From Daedaleopsis sinensis (Eukaryota; Basidiomycota; Agaricomycetes; Polyporales; Polyporaceae), in the NCBI GenBank assembly GCA_033807695.1, contig CM066302.1:1364001-1428000 (forward strand): a DNA stretch of 64,000 nt, written 5' to 3'. A program made the translations under genes and the position numbers. Positions 32,842 through 44,993 of the stretch are shown here, in pieces. Positions within the stretch are counted from its first letter, which is position 1; every line of letters starts with the position of its first letter. The notes beneath the pieces are model-generated. The model searched no databases and was not told where the DNA came from. It saw only the letters and a list, made by a program, of their open reading frames with translations.

Positions 32842-35800
32842 ATGCCGTTCCGCCCGACGTCCAGCGCAGGCAGGCCGGACTCGGCTCGCCCCTCAACAGG
32901 TCGCCCCGACACCTCGGGCTACTTCGACCGCCACCCTCAGTACACGTATGACAACTCCGTCGATGAGGAAGACGAGGAAGAAGACGAGTCCGACGCCGGC
33001 GACGTCTTCGCCTTCGGTCCTCCTCCTACAGCCATGTCTCCCATAACTCCCCCACCTCCCACCTTCGACCCGTCCAGTGTCGATCGCCTCGGCCCCTTGG
33101 CAGGTCCTTCCCAACCGTATCACCGCACGCCCTATCCTCTCAGCCCCGTCGAATCGCCCCCCTCGACGGACTCACAGACCCAGGACCAGGATGGTGCATT
33201 CCCCATGCGCAGAATCCCTCCCCCGTCCGCATCGACTGTTCCAACTACAGGAACAGGTCGGTTCACGGGCATGAGCTCAGCCATCAGTTCCCGCGAAGTG
33301 CACGTATCGCTCCCAAACGGTGACCGGGGGAAAGGGAAGGACAGGCCGCCATCCACAGCAAGGTCTACGAGTTTCCCGAGTGTCGCGGACTCAGCTTCAA
33401 TCAAGTGAGTACTCCGGGATTCATTTGAGAGCAATCATCCGTCGTTCTGCGGACTCTTGCACCTCCTTCCACTTTCCCACCCCCATCCGTGTATCGACTC
33501 TCGAGAAAGGAATTGCCTTTCCCATAATCCTCTTCTGAGCTCGATCATCGTCCCATACATCTCCGTTCTCTTGAGGACAGTCTACCTTCGCTCCCTCCGT
33601 CCTCCTTTCCTCTACGCCATGTGATTTTCTTGCGACCCTTATCTGGGCATAAATTGACTCTTGCCTTGAAGGATGGAGTTTGACTTCGAGGCGGATGAAG
33701 ACGAGGATAGCCCATATCCAGAAGTCCGGGCGTCGGTGTCAAATATCGACGATCCGGAGATGCCATGCATGACACCACGTATGTGGGTTATCGGGCTAAC
33801 CCTCACGCTCGCAGCAGGGTAAGTGGCTTGTGGCTCTTGGAGGCTGCGTTCGCTGAGAAGTCCTTCAACAGGTGTGCGAATTTGTTCTTTAACTTCCGAC
33901 AACCAGCACCATCAATCGTGTCGAATGTTCTCCTCCTCATCGCGCACCCGCTTGGCAAGCTGCTTGCCCTCACCATGCCAATACGAGCATATCGCCTTCC
34001 ACGATGGCTTGGTGGCTACGAGTTCTCCCTTAATCCTGGACCCTGGAACATCAAGGAACATGCCCTGGTGTATATTATGGCTAACGTATCGATCGGTGTT
34101 CCGACTGCGCTTAACGCGGTCGTTGTCGCAGAGCTCAACTATGGGGTCAAACTCGGCTACGGCTTCAACGCGCTGCTAATTCTCGCGACCCAACTCACCG
34201 GCTTCTCGCTTGCGGGTCTCTGTAGGCGATACCTGGTCTGGCCCGCTAGTATGGTGTGGCCGCAAAACCTCATCATCTGCACGCTGTTGAACACTCTCCA
34301 TGCCGAGGAGGAAGATGCGCGGGGCGGCATCTCGCGGTTCAGGTTCTTCTGCTACGCAGCCGTCGGGGCTTTCTTCTGGGCGTTCCTTCCGGGTACGTGA
34401 TCGTAAAGTGTGCGCTTCGACTTGCTCATGTCCGTTGGCAGGCTACCTCTTCACGGCGTTGTCGATCTTCTCGTTCGTCTGTTGGGCAAAGCCGCAGGAC
34501 ATTGTCGTCAACCAGCTTTTCGGCGTCTCTGCTGGTCTTGGCATGAGTGTCTTGACATTCGACTGGGCTCAGATCACTTGGATTGGTAGCCCGCTCATGG
34601 TTCCGTGGTGGGCGGAGGTGCAAATCTTCGGAGGTTTCTTCATCGTGTATTGGATCTTGTGTCCTATCCTGTACTACACAAACGTAAGTGCCTGTTTATC
34701 CTTCCCTTGTCTAAGTCCTTTGTAACTGATTAACCTTCAGTCCTGGGACCTTTCCTACTTCCCGATCATGGCGAATTCGCCGTACGACCGCCACGGCAAG
34801 CCGTATGATGTCACGCGAGTGCTCACCCCCGAGCATACGTTCGACGAGGAGGGCTACAAGAATTACTCGCCATTGTATCTCCCGGCCTCCTACGCCATCA
34901 CCTACCTGGTCGCATTCGCATTGTCGTCGGCCATGATCGTGCACACGCTGCTCTATCACGGCCGCACCCTGCTTCACGGATTGACCCAAACTCGGATCGA
35001 GAAGGACGACATCCACGCGAAGCTCATGCGCGCGTACCCGGAAGTGCCTGACTGGTGGTATCTGATGACGTTCATCGCCTGCTTCGCGCTCGCCATCGTC
35101 ACGGCGGAGGTTTGGCACACCGACATCCCGGTTTGGGCCCTGCTGCTCGCCATCGCTCTGCCCGTGACGTACATGGTGCCGTCAGGATACGTCTATGCGT
35201 TGACCGGTCAAAATGTAAGTCGAGCTCACTGGAGATATAGAAGGATTGCTGATACCCCACCCTCCGCAGATCACTATCAACCTGCTCGCGCAGATCATTC
35301 CTGGCATGATCCTGCCCGGGAAGCCGCTCCCCAACATGGTAAGCAGCATCACCTTAACGTCGCTGATCTTTTGACTGAATCCTTTGCGCGTAGATCTTCA
35401 AGGCGTACGCCGTGCAGACTCTGGCAGAGGGCACTGCGTTCGTTCAAGATCTCAAGCTCGGTCACTACGTGAAGCTTCCGCCTCGGGCCACCTTTTCTGT
35501 GCAACTTGTATCGACAACGCTTGTCGGTCTGCTCCAAGTCGCGGTGAAGGAGTGGATGTTCTCGCATATCGAAGACATCTGCCAACCCGGCCAAAAGGAC
35601 TTCCTGACGTGCCCGCACAACCAAGTGCTTTACACGACGTCCGCGATCTGGGGCCTCATCGGGCCCGCGCGCCAGTTTGGAACGGAATCTATCTACCATC
35701 CGCAGCTGTACGCCATCGCCGTTGGAGGAATCCTGCCGCTGCCCTTCTGGCTCTGGCAACGCAAGCAGCCGAACAAGTGGAACAAGTACATCAACTTGCC

Positions 35801-36172
35801 GATTATTCTGAACGGCATCGGACTCATTCCACCAGCGACGGGCATCAACTACTCGTCGTGGTTCCTGGTCGGGTTCATCTTCCAGTTCCTCGTGCGGCGG
35901 CGGAGTTTCGAGTGGTGGAGCAAATTCAACTACGTGTTGACGGCGGCATTTGACTGCGGAACGGTGCTGTCGGTGCTCTTCATCTTCTTCACCCTGCAGT
36001 TCCCTCGGGGCGGAGTCAATCTAGATTGGTGGGGGAACACCGTGTACCAGAATAGTGAGTATTTTGCTGCCCTGCGTACCGTTGCTCTTGCTGATGTGCA
36101 TGTTGCGTAGCTGCGGACGCACAGCGATTGCCATTACGGATGGTACCTGATGGCGGGATCCCTAATAGGTAG
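32842..36172 (+). CDS. OPT-family oligopeptide transporter
   Basis: Model: join(32842-33404, 33672-33818, 33872-34392, 34442-34683, 34741-35214, 35270-35338, 35394-36054, 36111-36172), 912 aa, all phases closing. Residues 1 to about 190 are a disordered, Ser/Pro-rich cytosolic N-terminus with an acidic patch ('EEDEEEDESDAGD'). Then a polytopic OPT domain: 'MWVIGLTLTLAAG', 'NPGPWNIKEHALVYIMANVS', 'GFSLAGLCRRYLVWPASMVW', 'WAQITWIGSPLMVPWWAEVQ', 'SPYDRHGKPYDVTRVL', 'GYVYALTGQNITINLLAQII', 'PGKPLPNMIFKAYAVQT', 'GPARQFGT' and 'LPFWLWQRKQPNKW'. Known: fungal OPTs are proton-coupled importers of tetra/pentapeptides, glutathione or siderophore-like substrates. The long N-terminus is unusual compared with yeast Opt1 (about 800 aa). 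Final exon codes only about 20 residues. Confidence 0.93.
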
Positions 36173-38158
36173 TAGGACCCAGCTCTCCCTTGCCTTGCTT
36201 TTCAGTCTCTTTTCGTCGATCATATGGACTTCCGTTCGGCTAGCTGTACGAGTTCAAACGCGGTTCGCAGACGACATAACTGTCGTCACACACCCTCCTT
36301 CCTCTTGCCGTCGCTCTCCGACCCATATATCTTCCTCCCCTGGTCCTTGTCGTGTTGTTATCTGGTTATGTATGACTCCCCCTTAAACTCCTCGTTCGCT
36401 TTCTATTCCCCAACGGCGCCGTCTCGGGAACACACTTACTCTCTATCCTTATCCAAGGGCTAACCCGTCGCCCTCGTCCTCACGTTCCCGTTCTCAGGCC
36501 TCACCCTTTCTCGCGCCTCGAGGCCTGCGCCGTCATCCGCAGCCACCCCTCCTGGCCATCCCCGCCCACGGTCTCCCTTCTCGCTCTCGGTCCCCACGCT
36601 CGTTGCCTGCGCCTGCAAGTATCGATATCGGTTTTAGCAGCACATTAGATATACCTTACATCGACGCGCCGCCGTCTGTGATCTCTACGCACCTATGTAA
36701 AGCTTCCTTGGCACCGAGTCAGCCAGTGACTTGGGTTTTGGGTTTCGTACGCGTCCTCCCCGGTCTCCGTCTCCGTCTACGGTCTATTCAGCATTCCGCC
36801 GACGATCCTCCTCCCCCCTTGGCCTTGTCTCCTTCCAGGTGTTGCAATTGGCGGCGTGTACGTTCGTGTCGCTGTACGGTACATAGCAAGTTCACCGTGG
36901 TCGCTCCCTCCCTTAGTCTGCATCTTCTCGTATTCCGGTGGTCTCCCGAGCGTCCCTAGGCGTGTTTCTCCTCTCTCTCCCGCTCTCTCCCTCCATGTAG
37001 CAGCATACATAGCGTTGGCTGGCACGCAGTAAAACAGATGCAAATACTCCATTCAAATTCGACGGTGGATGGTCGAAGCCAGCCTGAAGAGCCCAGTTGC
37101 AATCGCACTGTCCTTATGATACTCCAGCGGTACACTCACAGTCGTACCAAGTTACGTACGCCGTCGCCGTCGTCTGCGTCCGCGGTGGGGTCGGACATGT
37201 ACGTGAATCACAACTCTAAGACTGATGTCCGACCGCGCTCGCAACGACTCCGACTCGGATGCAGCTTCTGGACTCTGACCATGGACGCATTCGAGCTTCT
37301 GTCTCGCGTCGTCGGGCCTTCGGTGTCGAACAATGTCTCGGTTGCAGTGCCCGCCTTGTCCCGTGTGCCGGGCGACCGTGCACAGACCAATGCCGTGCGG
37401 CCACTGTGCCAGTATTCTCCCATATGGTTGGTCGGGGGACCTGAGAACTGGCCAGCGGCGCAGCGCGACCAATCGCCGGGCCCGCGGAGGCAATGGATGG
37501 ATTACGGAGGGGGTGCAGATGCGCAAATTTGGCTCCGCCGCTCTCGTCGGTGCGAACCCCGACCCACGCCGGGGGTCTGGCACGGCTCTCGGATGCCACT
37601 GTCCACAGGACCGCACCGTGAGTGGCACGGTGGCACGGCGGGGGTCCGCCCGGACTTGCGATACTCAATTGCAACGATTGCTGGCTGATCGGGCTGCGCG
37701 CGTTGTGGCTGGGACATCGATGGACCTGATATGATGGTCGGGGTCTCGAGACCGCCGTTAGATCCTCCTCTGACTTCGAGGCCCGGGTTCTGTGGAACAT
37801 TGCCTTGTACTATAATACTGCTGGCACAATTACACCCAAGGCTCTCGGGCACGCGATCGCGTCAGTTGCCCATTCAATCATGCTAGAGGAGGCTCCCTCG
37901 TCAGCTGGCCTGTTGTGTTTCCGCCGTTCTCGGGATCATTGTACTCACCTCCGCAACACTCGAGGGTCCGAGCCAAGATGGCCGTCGAGAACGAGGTTCT
38001 TGGAGTTGTGTGAGCAACCAGCTGGTGGCTGTGTATGTTGTACGCCGTGAGCGCGTGAACGACACGCGCGCGACGCCGTCCGGCGTCGACTGCGCGGCGG
38101 CAGCGCCGACTCGCCTATCGCTCCTTCCACCATCCAGTCTCCAGGCTCCTCCTCCTTC
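36173..38158. other. Intergenic, about 2 kb; C/T-rich stretch
   Basis: Bases about 36280-36990 are strongly pyrimidine-rich with no gene. Bases 37040-37800 carry competing frames on both strands, none with a convincing start, splice or domain. A Cys-rich plus frame near 37330 ('CPPCPVCRATVHRPMPCGHC') looks faintly RING-like but is isolated. Confidence 0.45.
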
Positions 38159-40423
38159 ATGGCTCGCTATAGCGACTACCTCCCTCTCTCGCTCTGGCCA
38201 GAAGGAGAGCCTGGCAGCCCCTACAGGGCTAAGCCTCAAGACAAGCGGCGGCGGATCATCCTCTACGTTCTCGTCGGCCTCTCGGTACTGCTCAATCTGC
38301 ATTTCTTCTACGCGTCTATGACGAGCTGGCCAGCACCGCTGGATAACTATCAGTCACTGTGAGTACTCCCGATATAGAGTCTTGGGATCGGGTGCTGGAC
38401 GCGGACTATGGAATGGCGGAGACTGTGAGAAGCATGATGTTATGCGGACAGCTACGGAGGTCACAGCGAAAGTGTGGTACGCGCACCAAGTTTCGCTTTG
38501 TGGAGGGCCCTCAGCCAAGCACTCGGAGATAGACGTCTGAAAGGCTTGTTCGGGGGGAACTCCGGAGATGGTGTACCGAGCGCGACAAGCCGTCACCGAT
38601 CACCATGAGTTCTCTGACGTACGCGGGTAGGGTGTTGGATAGAGTGGACTGTGGGGAAATGGGCCGCATTCATGGCACGCCACAAATCCCTTGCGGTGGA
38701 ACAGTGTATGAATGGTTCCCATGTTCGTCTCGTACGATGCGTAGGATCGGCAAAGTCCCATGTTCCCAGCATACGATACCGGGCTTCGTAAGAGGTTGGG
38801 ACACCTCCACAACGGATGCAGTGGACACTGGCCCGATGCCGCACTTCCCAGTCCTCCATCTCCGGTTGCCTGACTGCATGTCTGCCCAGCCATGTGCACC
38901 AAGCGAGGGGGTGGCGATCGAGGCTCCCGCAGCAGTGTGAGAGGGCCTGAATGCTGCTGTGAGAGTGCCAGACACGTCTCGAGTCTCATTCAGGCCACAC
39001 AACAGACATCGTATCTCAATGCACATTCCGAGAACTCTATTGCCTCCATGATAACGAGCAGCATGTCATGACGTCCCGTCCGAGACGGGTATAGCGTGCA
39101 TTGACGGTTCAATGTCTGTTTGCAGACTCCTATCACCGGATCTACGTTCATACGACATGTTTGCTATGGAAAGCAGATTGTGCAAAGGATGTGTCTCCGG
39201 AATGCGACACTCGCCTTTGCTGCTGGCCTACCAAGCATTACGATAGGTATCGGTGACACTGCCCACTGGTGTCATAATATCGATTTTAGGACATCGTGTC
39301 GGCTGCCATATGGCAGTGCTGAACAGGAAGTTGCTGATCGGAGTCCACACTATGTGGGACGATAGAGACGAAGGTGTGAGAGTAAGAGACCCGTCTCTGG
39401 CTTTATTCAGGCCCGTTCACTGCTGCATCATCTTTAAATGTCTGTTCGACAGTCTCAGAACGCCTGTCCGTCCCGAACAGCTTCGCTATATCTGGCAATT
39501 CCTCCCATATGTGCACTGAAGCTGACAGTTGACGCGACAGAAACTCACATCCTATCGTCGAGAAGGAGGCACTTCCAGCAATTAAACCCGCGAACTCTCA
39601 CGACAACGCAGTGGTCACAGGCCTCTACACAGATGCATTCGCGACTGCCGTCGCGACGCTCGGCCACACGCTGAACGTCGCCAACAGCTCCGCCGCCCGC
39701 CTCCTATTCTATCTCCCGGACAAAATCTCCGACCGCGCGTTGTGCATCGCGAGCGTGTCCGGATGGACACCCGTTCCCATCGAGCGCATAGCGCCTCCCT
39801 TCAGTGGGGTGCACCGCCACTTCCTCGACCAGTACTCGAAGCTGCACCTCTGGACGCTCGACAAGAGGGGGTACGAGAGCGTGCTCTACGTCGACGGCGA
39901 CGCGCTCGTCCGGCGCAACTTCGACGAGCTCTTCCGCCTCCCGTACACGTTCGGGGCCGTCCCGGACGTGTACCCGAACGGGCCGGGCTACGTGACCGCG
40001 TTCAACGCGGGGGTGATGCTCATCCGCCCGGACTCGGCGCTGTACGAGGACATGGTGCGCAAGATCGCGACGGCGCGCTACCCCGCGGAGCAGGCCGAGC
40101 AGGCGTTCCTCAACCTGTACTTCGGCGCGGAGGCGCTGCGGCTGCCGTACGCGTACAACGCGAACCTCGCGATCAAGAAGCGCACGCCGCAGCTGTGGCG
40201 CGCGCTGCAGGACGAGATGCGCATCATGCACTTCACGATGGCGAAGCCGTTCCTGCAGGGGGACTACGCGGAGGTGCCGATCGACCAGCTCGACCGGAAC
40301 GCGGAGAGGGTGGCCCGGAAAAAGTCGGACTACAAGGAGGAGATTGGGGAGTGGCTCGACGCGTGGCACGCGACGAAGAGGACGTACGAGAAGGAGCTTG
40401 CAAAATGCAACTCTCGGTCATGA
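38159..40423 (+). CDS. GT8-family glycosyltransferase (glycogenin-like fold), type II membrane protein
   Basis: Model: join(38159-38358, 39541-40423), 360 aa. Exon 1 encodes a cytosolic N-terminus and one TM anchor (about residues 33-52, 'IILYVLVGLSVLLNLHFFYA'). Exon 2 is the catalytic domain: 'VVTGLYTDAFATAVATLGHT', 'KLHLWTLDKRGYESVLYVDG' with the metal-binding DGD (about residue 184), 'FNAGVMLIRPDSALYEDM', 'EQAFLNLYF' and 'MHFTMAKPF'. Known: GT8 enzymes are retaining, UDP-sugar- and Mn-dependent. Inference: Golgi-located transferase. The acceptor site at 39540/39541 (gacag|aaac) was chosen because it is the junction that joins YQSL to the open frame in phase. The single intron is 1182 bp, far longer than any other in the window. 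Confidence 0.85.
38359..39540 (+). repeat. Long intron with diverged internal duplication
   Basis: Within the GT8 intron, the segment at about 38958-39005 ('tgtgagagtgccagacacgt' onward) and the segment at about 39374-39420 ('tgtgagagtaagagacccgt' onward) are recognisably similar, both ending in an 'attcaggcc' motif. This suggests an inserted and duplicated element rather than a normal intron. No open frame, terminal repeat or target-site duplication could be identified by eye. Confidence 0.4.
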
Positions 40424-40592
40424 CGGATGATGCTTTGCTTTACGATACTTACGTCTGCTTATCAGAGTCGTCTGTGCGATATCTGCCTAATTCACTTGGA
40501 TGTTACAGTCGTTCCTCTCCTGACCAGAGATAACCGCTTGACATGCGTGCATCGCAGCGATGAGATTGCGACGTAGTTCACGGTTTCGACGG

Positions 40593-42013
40593 TTACACAA
40601 CCCGAGCCCAAGCATCCCCGTCAGTGTCCCGCGGATCCGCCCACCCCTCCATCATGTGTCCGTCCTCAAGCCAGCAGTGGCAGTAGCCTTCGTCATTCCA
40701 CAAGTATAAGACGTTCTTCAACGACGGGTGGCCCTTCAGCAAGTCTTCCGCGTAGTGCCGCAAGACCGAGCGATTCTTCCAGGACGGACCCACTTCGTGG
40801 TACCTGCGCGTCCACAACGGGGCCCATATGAGGGTCTCGAGCTGAGGGGGGAGGAGAAGTATCTCTTCCGCCCAGCAACTTGGAGTGTACTTGAAGTGCG
40901 CATCCTCCGTCTCCCAAGGTTGCTAGAAGCGGGGACGTTAGAAATCCCCAGGAAGGAAACCCGCATGTGCCGTGCTGACATACCATATAATACTTGACCA
41001 CGCGATCTTCTAACTGCACGAGTCGGAGCCGGTTACACTGGCCCCAACGGATGTCTCGGGCTGTAGGGAATGATCGGGTATTCACCAAGTTGAACCCGTG
41101 GTCGATGCGCAAGCTCTCGAGTTGGTGGCCAAGGAGATCCAGCGCGCCGTCAACGGACTCTGGCAGGTGCATGTGCGTCAACCAGAGATGCGTGAGGTAC
41201 TTGAATTGGTGCGGCTCGAGCTGAGGGACCATGCATGGACGGATCGCCAGCGCACGGAGGTTGGGAAGGCGGACGTCGGCCAGGGTTCCCGCAGGTACGG
41301 TGTTATCACACTCGCGGCCCAACCGGACCTCCTCGAGCTCTGGATCCGTTGAGGAATGCGACTGTTCTAGCGTTGAGAGACAATGCATGGCCCCTGAAGG
41401 CCCGGAGTGAGGTTCCCCCGGGCATGTCCTCGAGGAGCATCGGTAGCGTAAAATAGGGAGTATTTGGGATAGCTCCTTGAGCCGGATTACTACCGGCCAG
41501 TCCGATGGAGCGCAGACGCGGGAGTTTGGGGAGCACGTTGACGATCGCATTGAAAAATATTTTGTCGGGCTTATCGTCTTCGGTCGTAACCAAAGACAAA
41601 TCTTGAACTGCGTGTGCGCGATGCAGCTCCGCTGCGACGCTCTCTGAGAAGTTGACCGCCGACTGGGACCCCACAATTCGAGGTTGGGCGTATAGTAGGC
41701 TCTCTGCTTCGCGACGGAGCGCGGGGAGAAAGCGGACGAGCTGATGGAGTTGCTGTTGGTTATAGTGTGGATGGAGATACTCGAAGACGAGCTTCCATAT
41801 CTCGACTGGGAAGATCATGTCGTCCCGCGGGGGCCTTGGGTCGGAAGCACGTCCACGAGGCCGCCGTTGAGTCTGTTGGGATACATGGGTCAAATTTATC
41901 AGGTACCACTTAGGAGATGGTACGCATACCGGCCGGGAGCCTGTCCTGCCGCTCGCGCGGGGTCTTCCTCTCCCCAGTGCCTGGCTGCTAGATCCTTGCG
42001 CTTCGGTAGGCAT
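40593..42013 (-). pseudogene. F-box/LRR-like gene, copy 1, frameshifted
   Basis: Exons by comparison with its neighbour: 41930-42013, 40984-41872, 40593-40922. Seen: F-box-like N-terminus 'DMIFPVEIWKLVFEYLHPHY', then Leu-rich segments ('LPKLPRLRSIGLAG', 'ADVRLPNLRALAI', 'LLGHQLESLRI'), then a conserved C-terminus 'VLYLWNDEGYCHCWLEDGH'. The reading frame changes near 41340-41350: upstream 'RTVAFLN' and downstream 'DPELEEVRLG' are in different frames, where copy 2 reads 'QAVELLKAHPDLEEVRL' continuously. Relative to copy 2 this is a 2-nt deletion. The rest is intact, so a recent mutation or an assembly error are both possible. Known: F-box proteins are substrate adaptors of SCF ubiquitin ligases. 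Confidence 0.65.
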
Positions 42014-42330
42014 AAAGTGTGGAAGTGTACAAGGGTGGTAACGTCGCCGTATACGGTCACAGCTTGGATCTTAAAAGAGTTTGATCGAACCTTTGACGGA
42101 CTGGTGAATCACGGATTCGGAAAGGTCCGAAATGCATGATATTAAAACTCCGATTATGCGCCCGGCCAACACCTATTAGTAGACTAAGATAATTCGTAGA
42201 AGAAGTGAAGCGCGTGAGTTTCAGCAAGTCGTGACTTGCTATGGCTTGAGTCGCTTCTGAGGCCCTTGGAAAGAATATTTTCTGTTTCTGTACATGACAA
42301 TCACATCTGCCAGCAGGTAGTACTACTACA

Positions 42331-43789
42331 CTACTGTATAACCTGCGCCCACGCATCTCCGTCAGTGTCCCGCTCGTCAGCCCAGCCCTCCATCATGTGC
42401 CCTTTAGAAAGCCGACATTGACGGTAACCTTCGTCGTTCCATAGGTATAGCACCTGTTGCAACGTGGGATGGCCGAGCAGGAGATCTCCGGCATAGTGCC
42501 GAAAGAGCGAGCGGTGTTTCCAGGTCGGACCCACGTCCTCGTATCTGCGTGTCCACATCGGTGCCCACACGAGAGTCTCGAGCGCCGGCGGCAGACGAAG
42601 GATTTCTTCCGCCCAGAATCCAGGAGTGTACTCGAGATACGCGTCCTTTGCGCACCATGGAGCCTTTGGCGAAAGGTAAGGGAATTAATAAGCTTGACGT
42701 CGAAGGTGCTGAAAACACACACACCCAATTCACGGTCATGGAGACGTAGTCCTCCACCTGTAGGAAACGGAGGCGGGTGCATTGATCCCAGTGGACTTCT
42801 CGTGCGGTAGGGAACACCCGCTCCTCCATAGCCCAGAACGACTGTTCGATTCGGAGACTCAGAAGTTGAGGTCCGAGAAGGTCCAACGCCTCGTTTACCT
42901 CCTCGGAGTCGAGCAGGTTCGTCAGCCATAGGTGGGTGATGTTCTTCATGTGGTAGTCGCTAAGGACATGCTCTTGGAACAGGAAGGTGTCAATGGCGAG
43001 GGCACGAAGCTTGGGTAGACGGACGCCAGCCAGAGATGGTAGTGGTTGTGCCACGGTGGGGCCTATGAGCAGCAACCGTACTTCTTCAAGGTCGGGATGC
43101 GCTTTGAGAAGTTCGACGGCTTGCTCCGTGTAGTCGAGGGCATCCCCCCTGAGGCTGCGGAGCGATAGAGTCGCTGGCACGCGCTTCAATAGCATGGGGA
43201 GCGTAAAGTAGTTGAATTTTGCCACGTTCCCGAGTAAAGGCGGATTGCTGGCGATACCGATCGAGCGTAGTCGCGGAAGCTTGTCAAGGACTCCGGCGAT
43301 TCTGTCGTGATACAAGTCGCTCTGGAACCTGTCCATCATGGACACGCTAAGAGATAGTTCTCGAACAGCATGTGCGCGATGTGGGGCAGCGATGACGCTC
43401 GCTGCAAAGTTTGACGCAGACTCGGGCCGCAGAATTCGTGGTTTGGTGTAGAGGATACTTTCGGCTTCGCGACGAAGGGCGGGGAGAAATCGGACGATTT
43501 GAGCGAATTGTCGCTGGTGACAGTGCGGATACAGATATTCGAAGACTAGTCTCCACACCTCGACTGGGAAGATGATATCGCTCCGAGGAGCCGCGACTGG
43601 TGGTCCGAGACGCTGTTGTCTCTGCAAAAACCACGAGAAGATTGGTTAAGGATGGAGAGTTTCCAATGAGGGTATAAACCCACTGAATATTGACGTACTT
43701 ACCTGTGGTTGCGCACTCGCGACTCTTCCACGGCGCGTACTGCGCGGTCGTCTTCGTGTACCAGAGCTCGAGGCTTCCGAAGGCATCAT
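42331..43789 (-). CDS. F-box/LRR-like protein, copy 2 (intact)
   Basis: Model: complement(join(42331-42663, 42725-43621, 43703-43789)), 438 aa. F-box-like motif 'DIIFPVEVWRLVFEYLYP' at about residues 42-59. A Leu-rich repeat-like region follows ('VLDKLPRLRSIGIAS', 'LPSLAGVRLPKLRALAID', 'LTNLLDSEEVNEALDLLG'), then Trp-rich 'FWAEEILRLPPALETLVWAP' and the conserved tail 'HPTLQQVLYLWNDEGYRQC'. It is the tandem paralog of the gene at 40593-42013, with matching exon structure (three exons, both introns in phase 0). Inference: SCF adaptor of a rapidly evolving fungal family. No signal peptide. Confidence 0.8.
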
Positions 43790-44993
43790 CGAAAGGTGAC
43801 GTACTCGTAAGTAGAAAGTTGAAATTGAGTTGAACAACGAAACGTTTTTGACTCAATTGTTCAAAGTCCGATCAACCATTCACTGCTCCGCGCTCCGCTC
43901 AACAACGGGCGCCTGTCTGATCAGAGTAAGCGCCGAACTTGAGCTTGAACTTGCTCAAAGTAGTGCTTCTCGACCATGTACTTACCGTGGATAGACCAAT
44001 TGCGTATTTGAGACCAGTACCATAGGAAGTCTGCTAATCAGCTCTGGTGGTTCAGTCATTTTATGGTAGCGAGCGACGGGATCACCTGTTACAACCCAGA
44101 CCATGAAAACTCGGCATGTTTCAACTTCTCTCTGTCGAGGGCCCGGGCCTGCGGGGGGAAGCAGGTCTAAACTTCGTCATAAGTACTTGTCTTAAATCCT
44201 GTCAGAGAGGGATTCAGTGCCACATAACTGTCAGGGCGGTCTCGTGGGACTTGCGGGCCTCCTTCAAGAGTCCCACACTTCGTGCATAAAGGCATTTGTC
44301 CAAGGCATCGGTGACACGTACGGACATGAATCATGATACGACTGGGCTGATCTGTTCAAAGCGCGCCATTTCGCTTGCATGCTGAGCCTTCGGGACGACT
44401 GCGACGGAATATGCGCCCCGCCAAAAAAACTGTCAGGGCGGTGGTGGATCTTGGTCTATCTTGGTGGATGGTTCCAAGGGGTGATGTAGAGGTAAGACGC
44501 GTGCCCCCTATGACGGGAGTGGTGTCTCATGCGCTGGCTGCGAGCAAGATGTGTACAACTATGTAGCATGATGTTGGATACAGCAGGCTTGCACGAAAGA
44601 GACATGTACATTTGTCCGGAATTCGTAAGCAGTCAAGTACTCACGTCGACCTCGAGCCTCGCTGAAATGTTTAGAGCGGAGAGAAGATGTTCGCGGCGTA
44701 CTAGCTTCCATCGAGCGTCGAAATAGTCCCGTCTAGGATGCACAAGTAAGTACCAGTAGACAATGTGCACTATACTAACGAATCCTTACACTCACATAAA
44801 AGGACAGAGAAGCGTGGATAGCTAGCTCGAAGTCCAGCGGGCTGCTGGAAGGAATGAATGCGGAGGTCACTTCCACCGCGTGGAGGGATCGGAGAGAGCG
44901 AGAGCGAGATTCTGGAGAGTTAGCACAACAACGTCAACTACGGGGATTGTCGCTAGACGTCTGTACGTACCTATATACCGGCAAATCTCAGGC
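43790..44993. other. Intergenic, about 1.2 kb, nothing recognised
   Basis: Upstream flank of F-box copy 2 and downstream flank of the IMPACT gene. Short frames only. 'ctgtcagggcggt' occurs twice (about 44228 and 44430), a small direct repeat of unknown meaning. Confidence 0.45.

Noticed and set aside
37333..37734. Cys-rich RING-like stretch
   Set aside because: Cys/His spacing does not complete a RING domain, there is no supporting exon, and the frame is one of several open frames in the region.
39742..40533. 263-codon plus-strand ORF overlapping the GT8 gene
   Set aside because: Out-of-frame shadow of the glycosyltransferase exon with Arg/Ala-rich composition.
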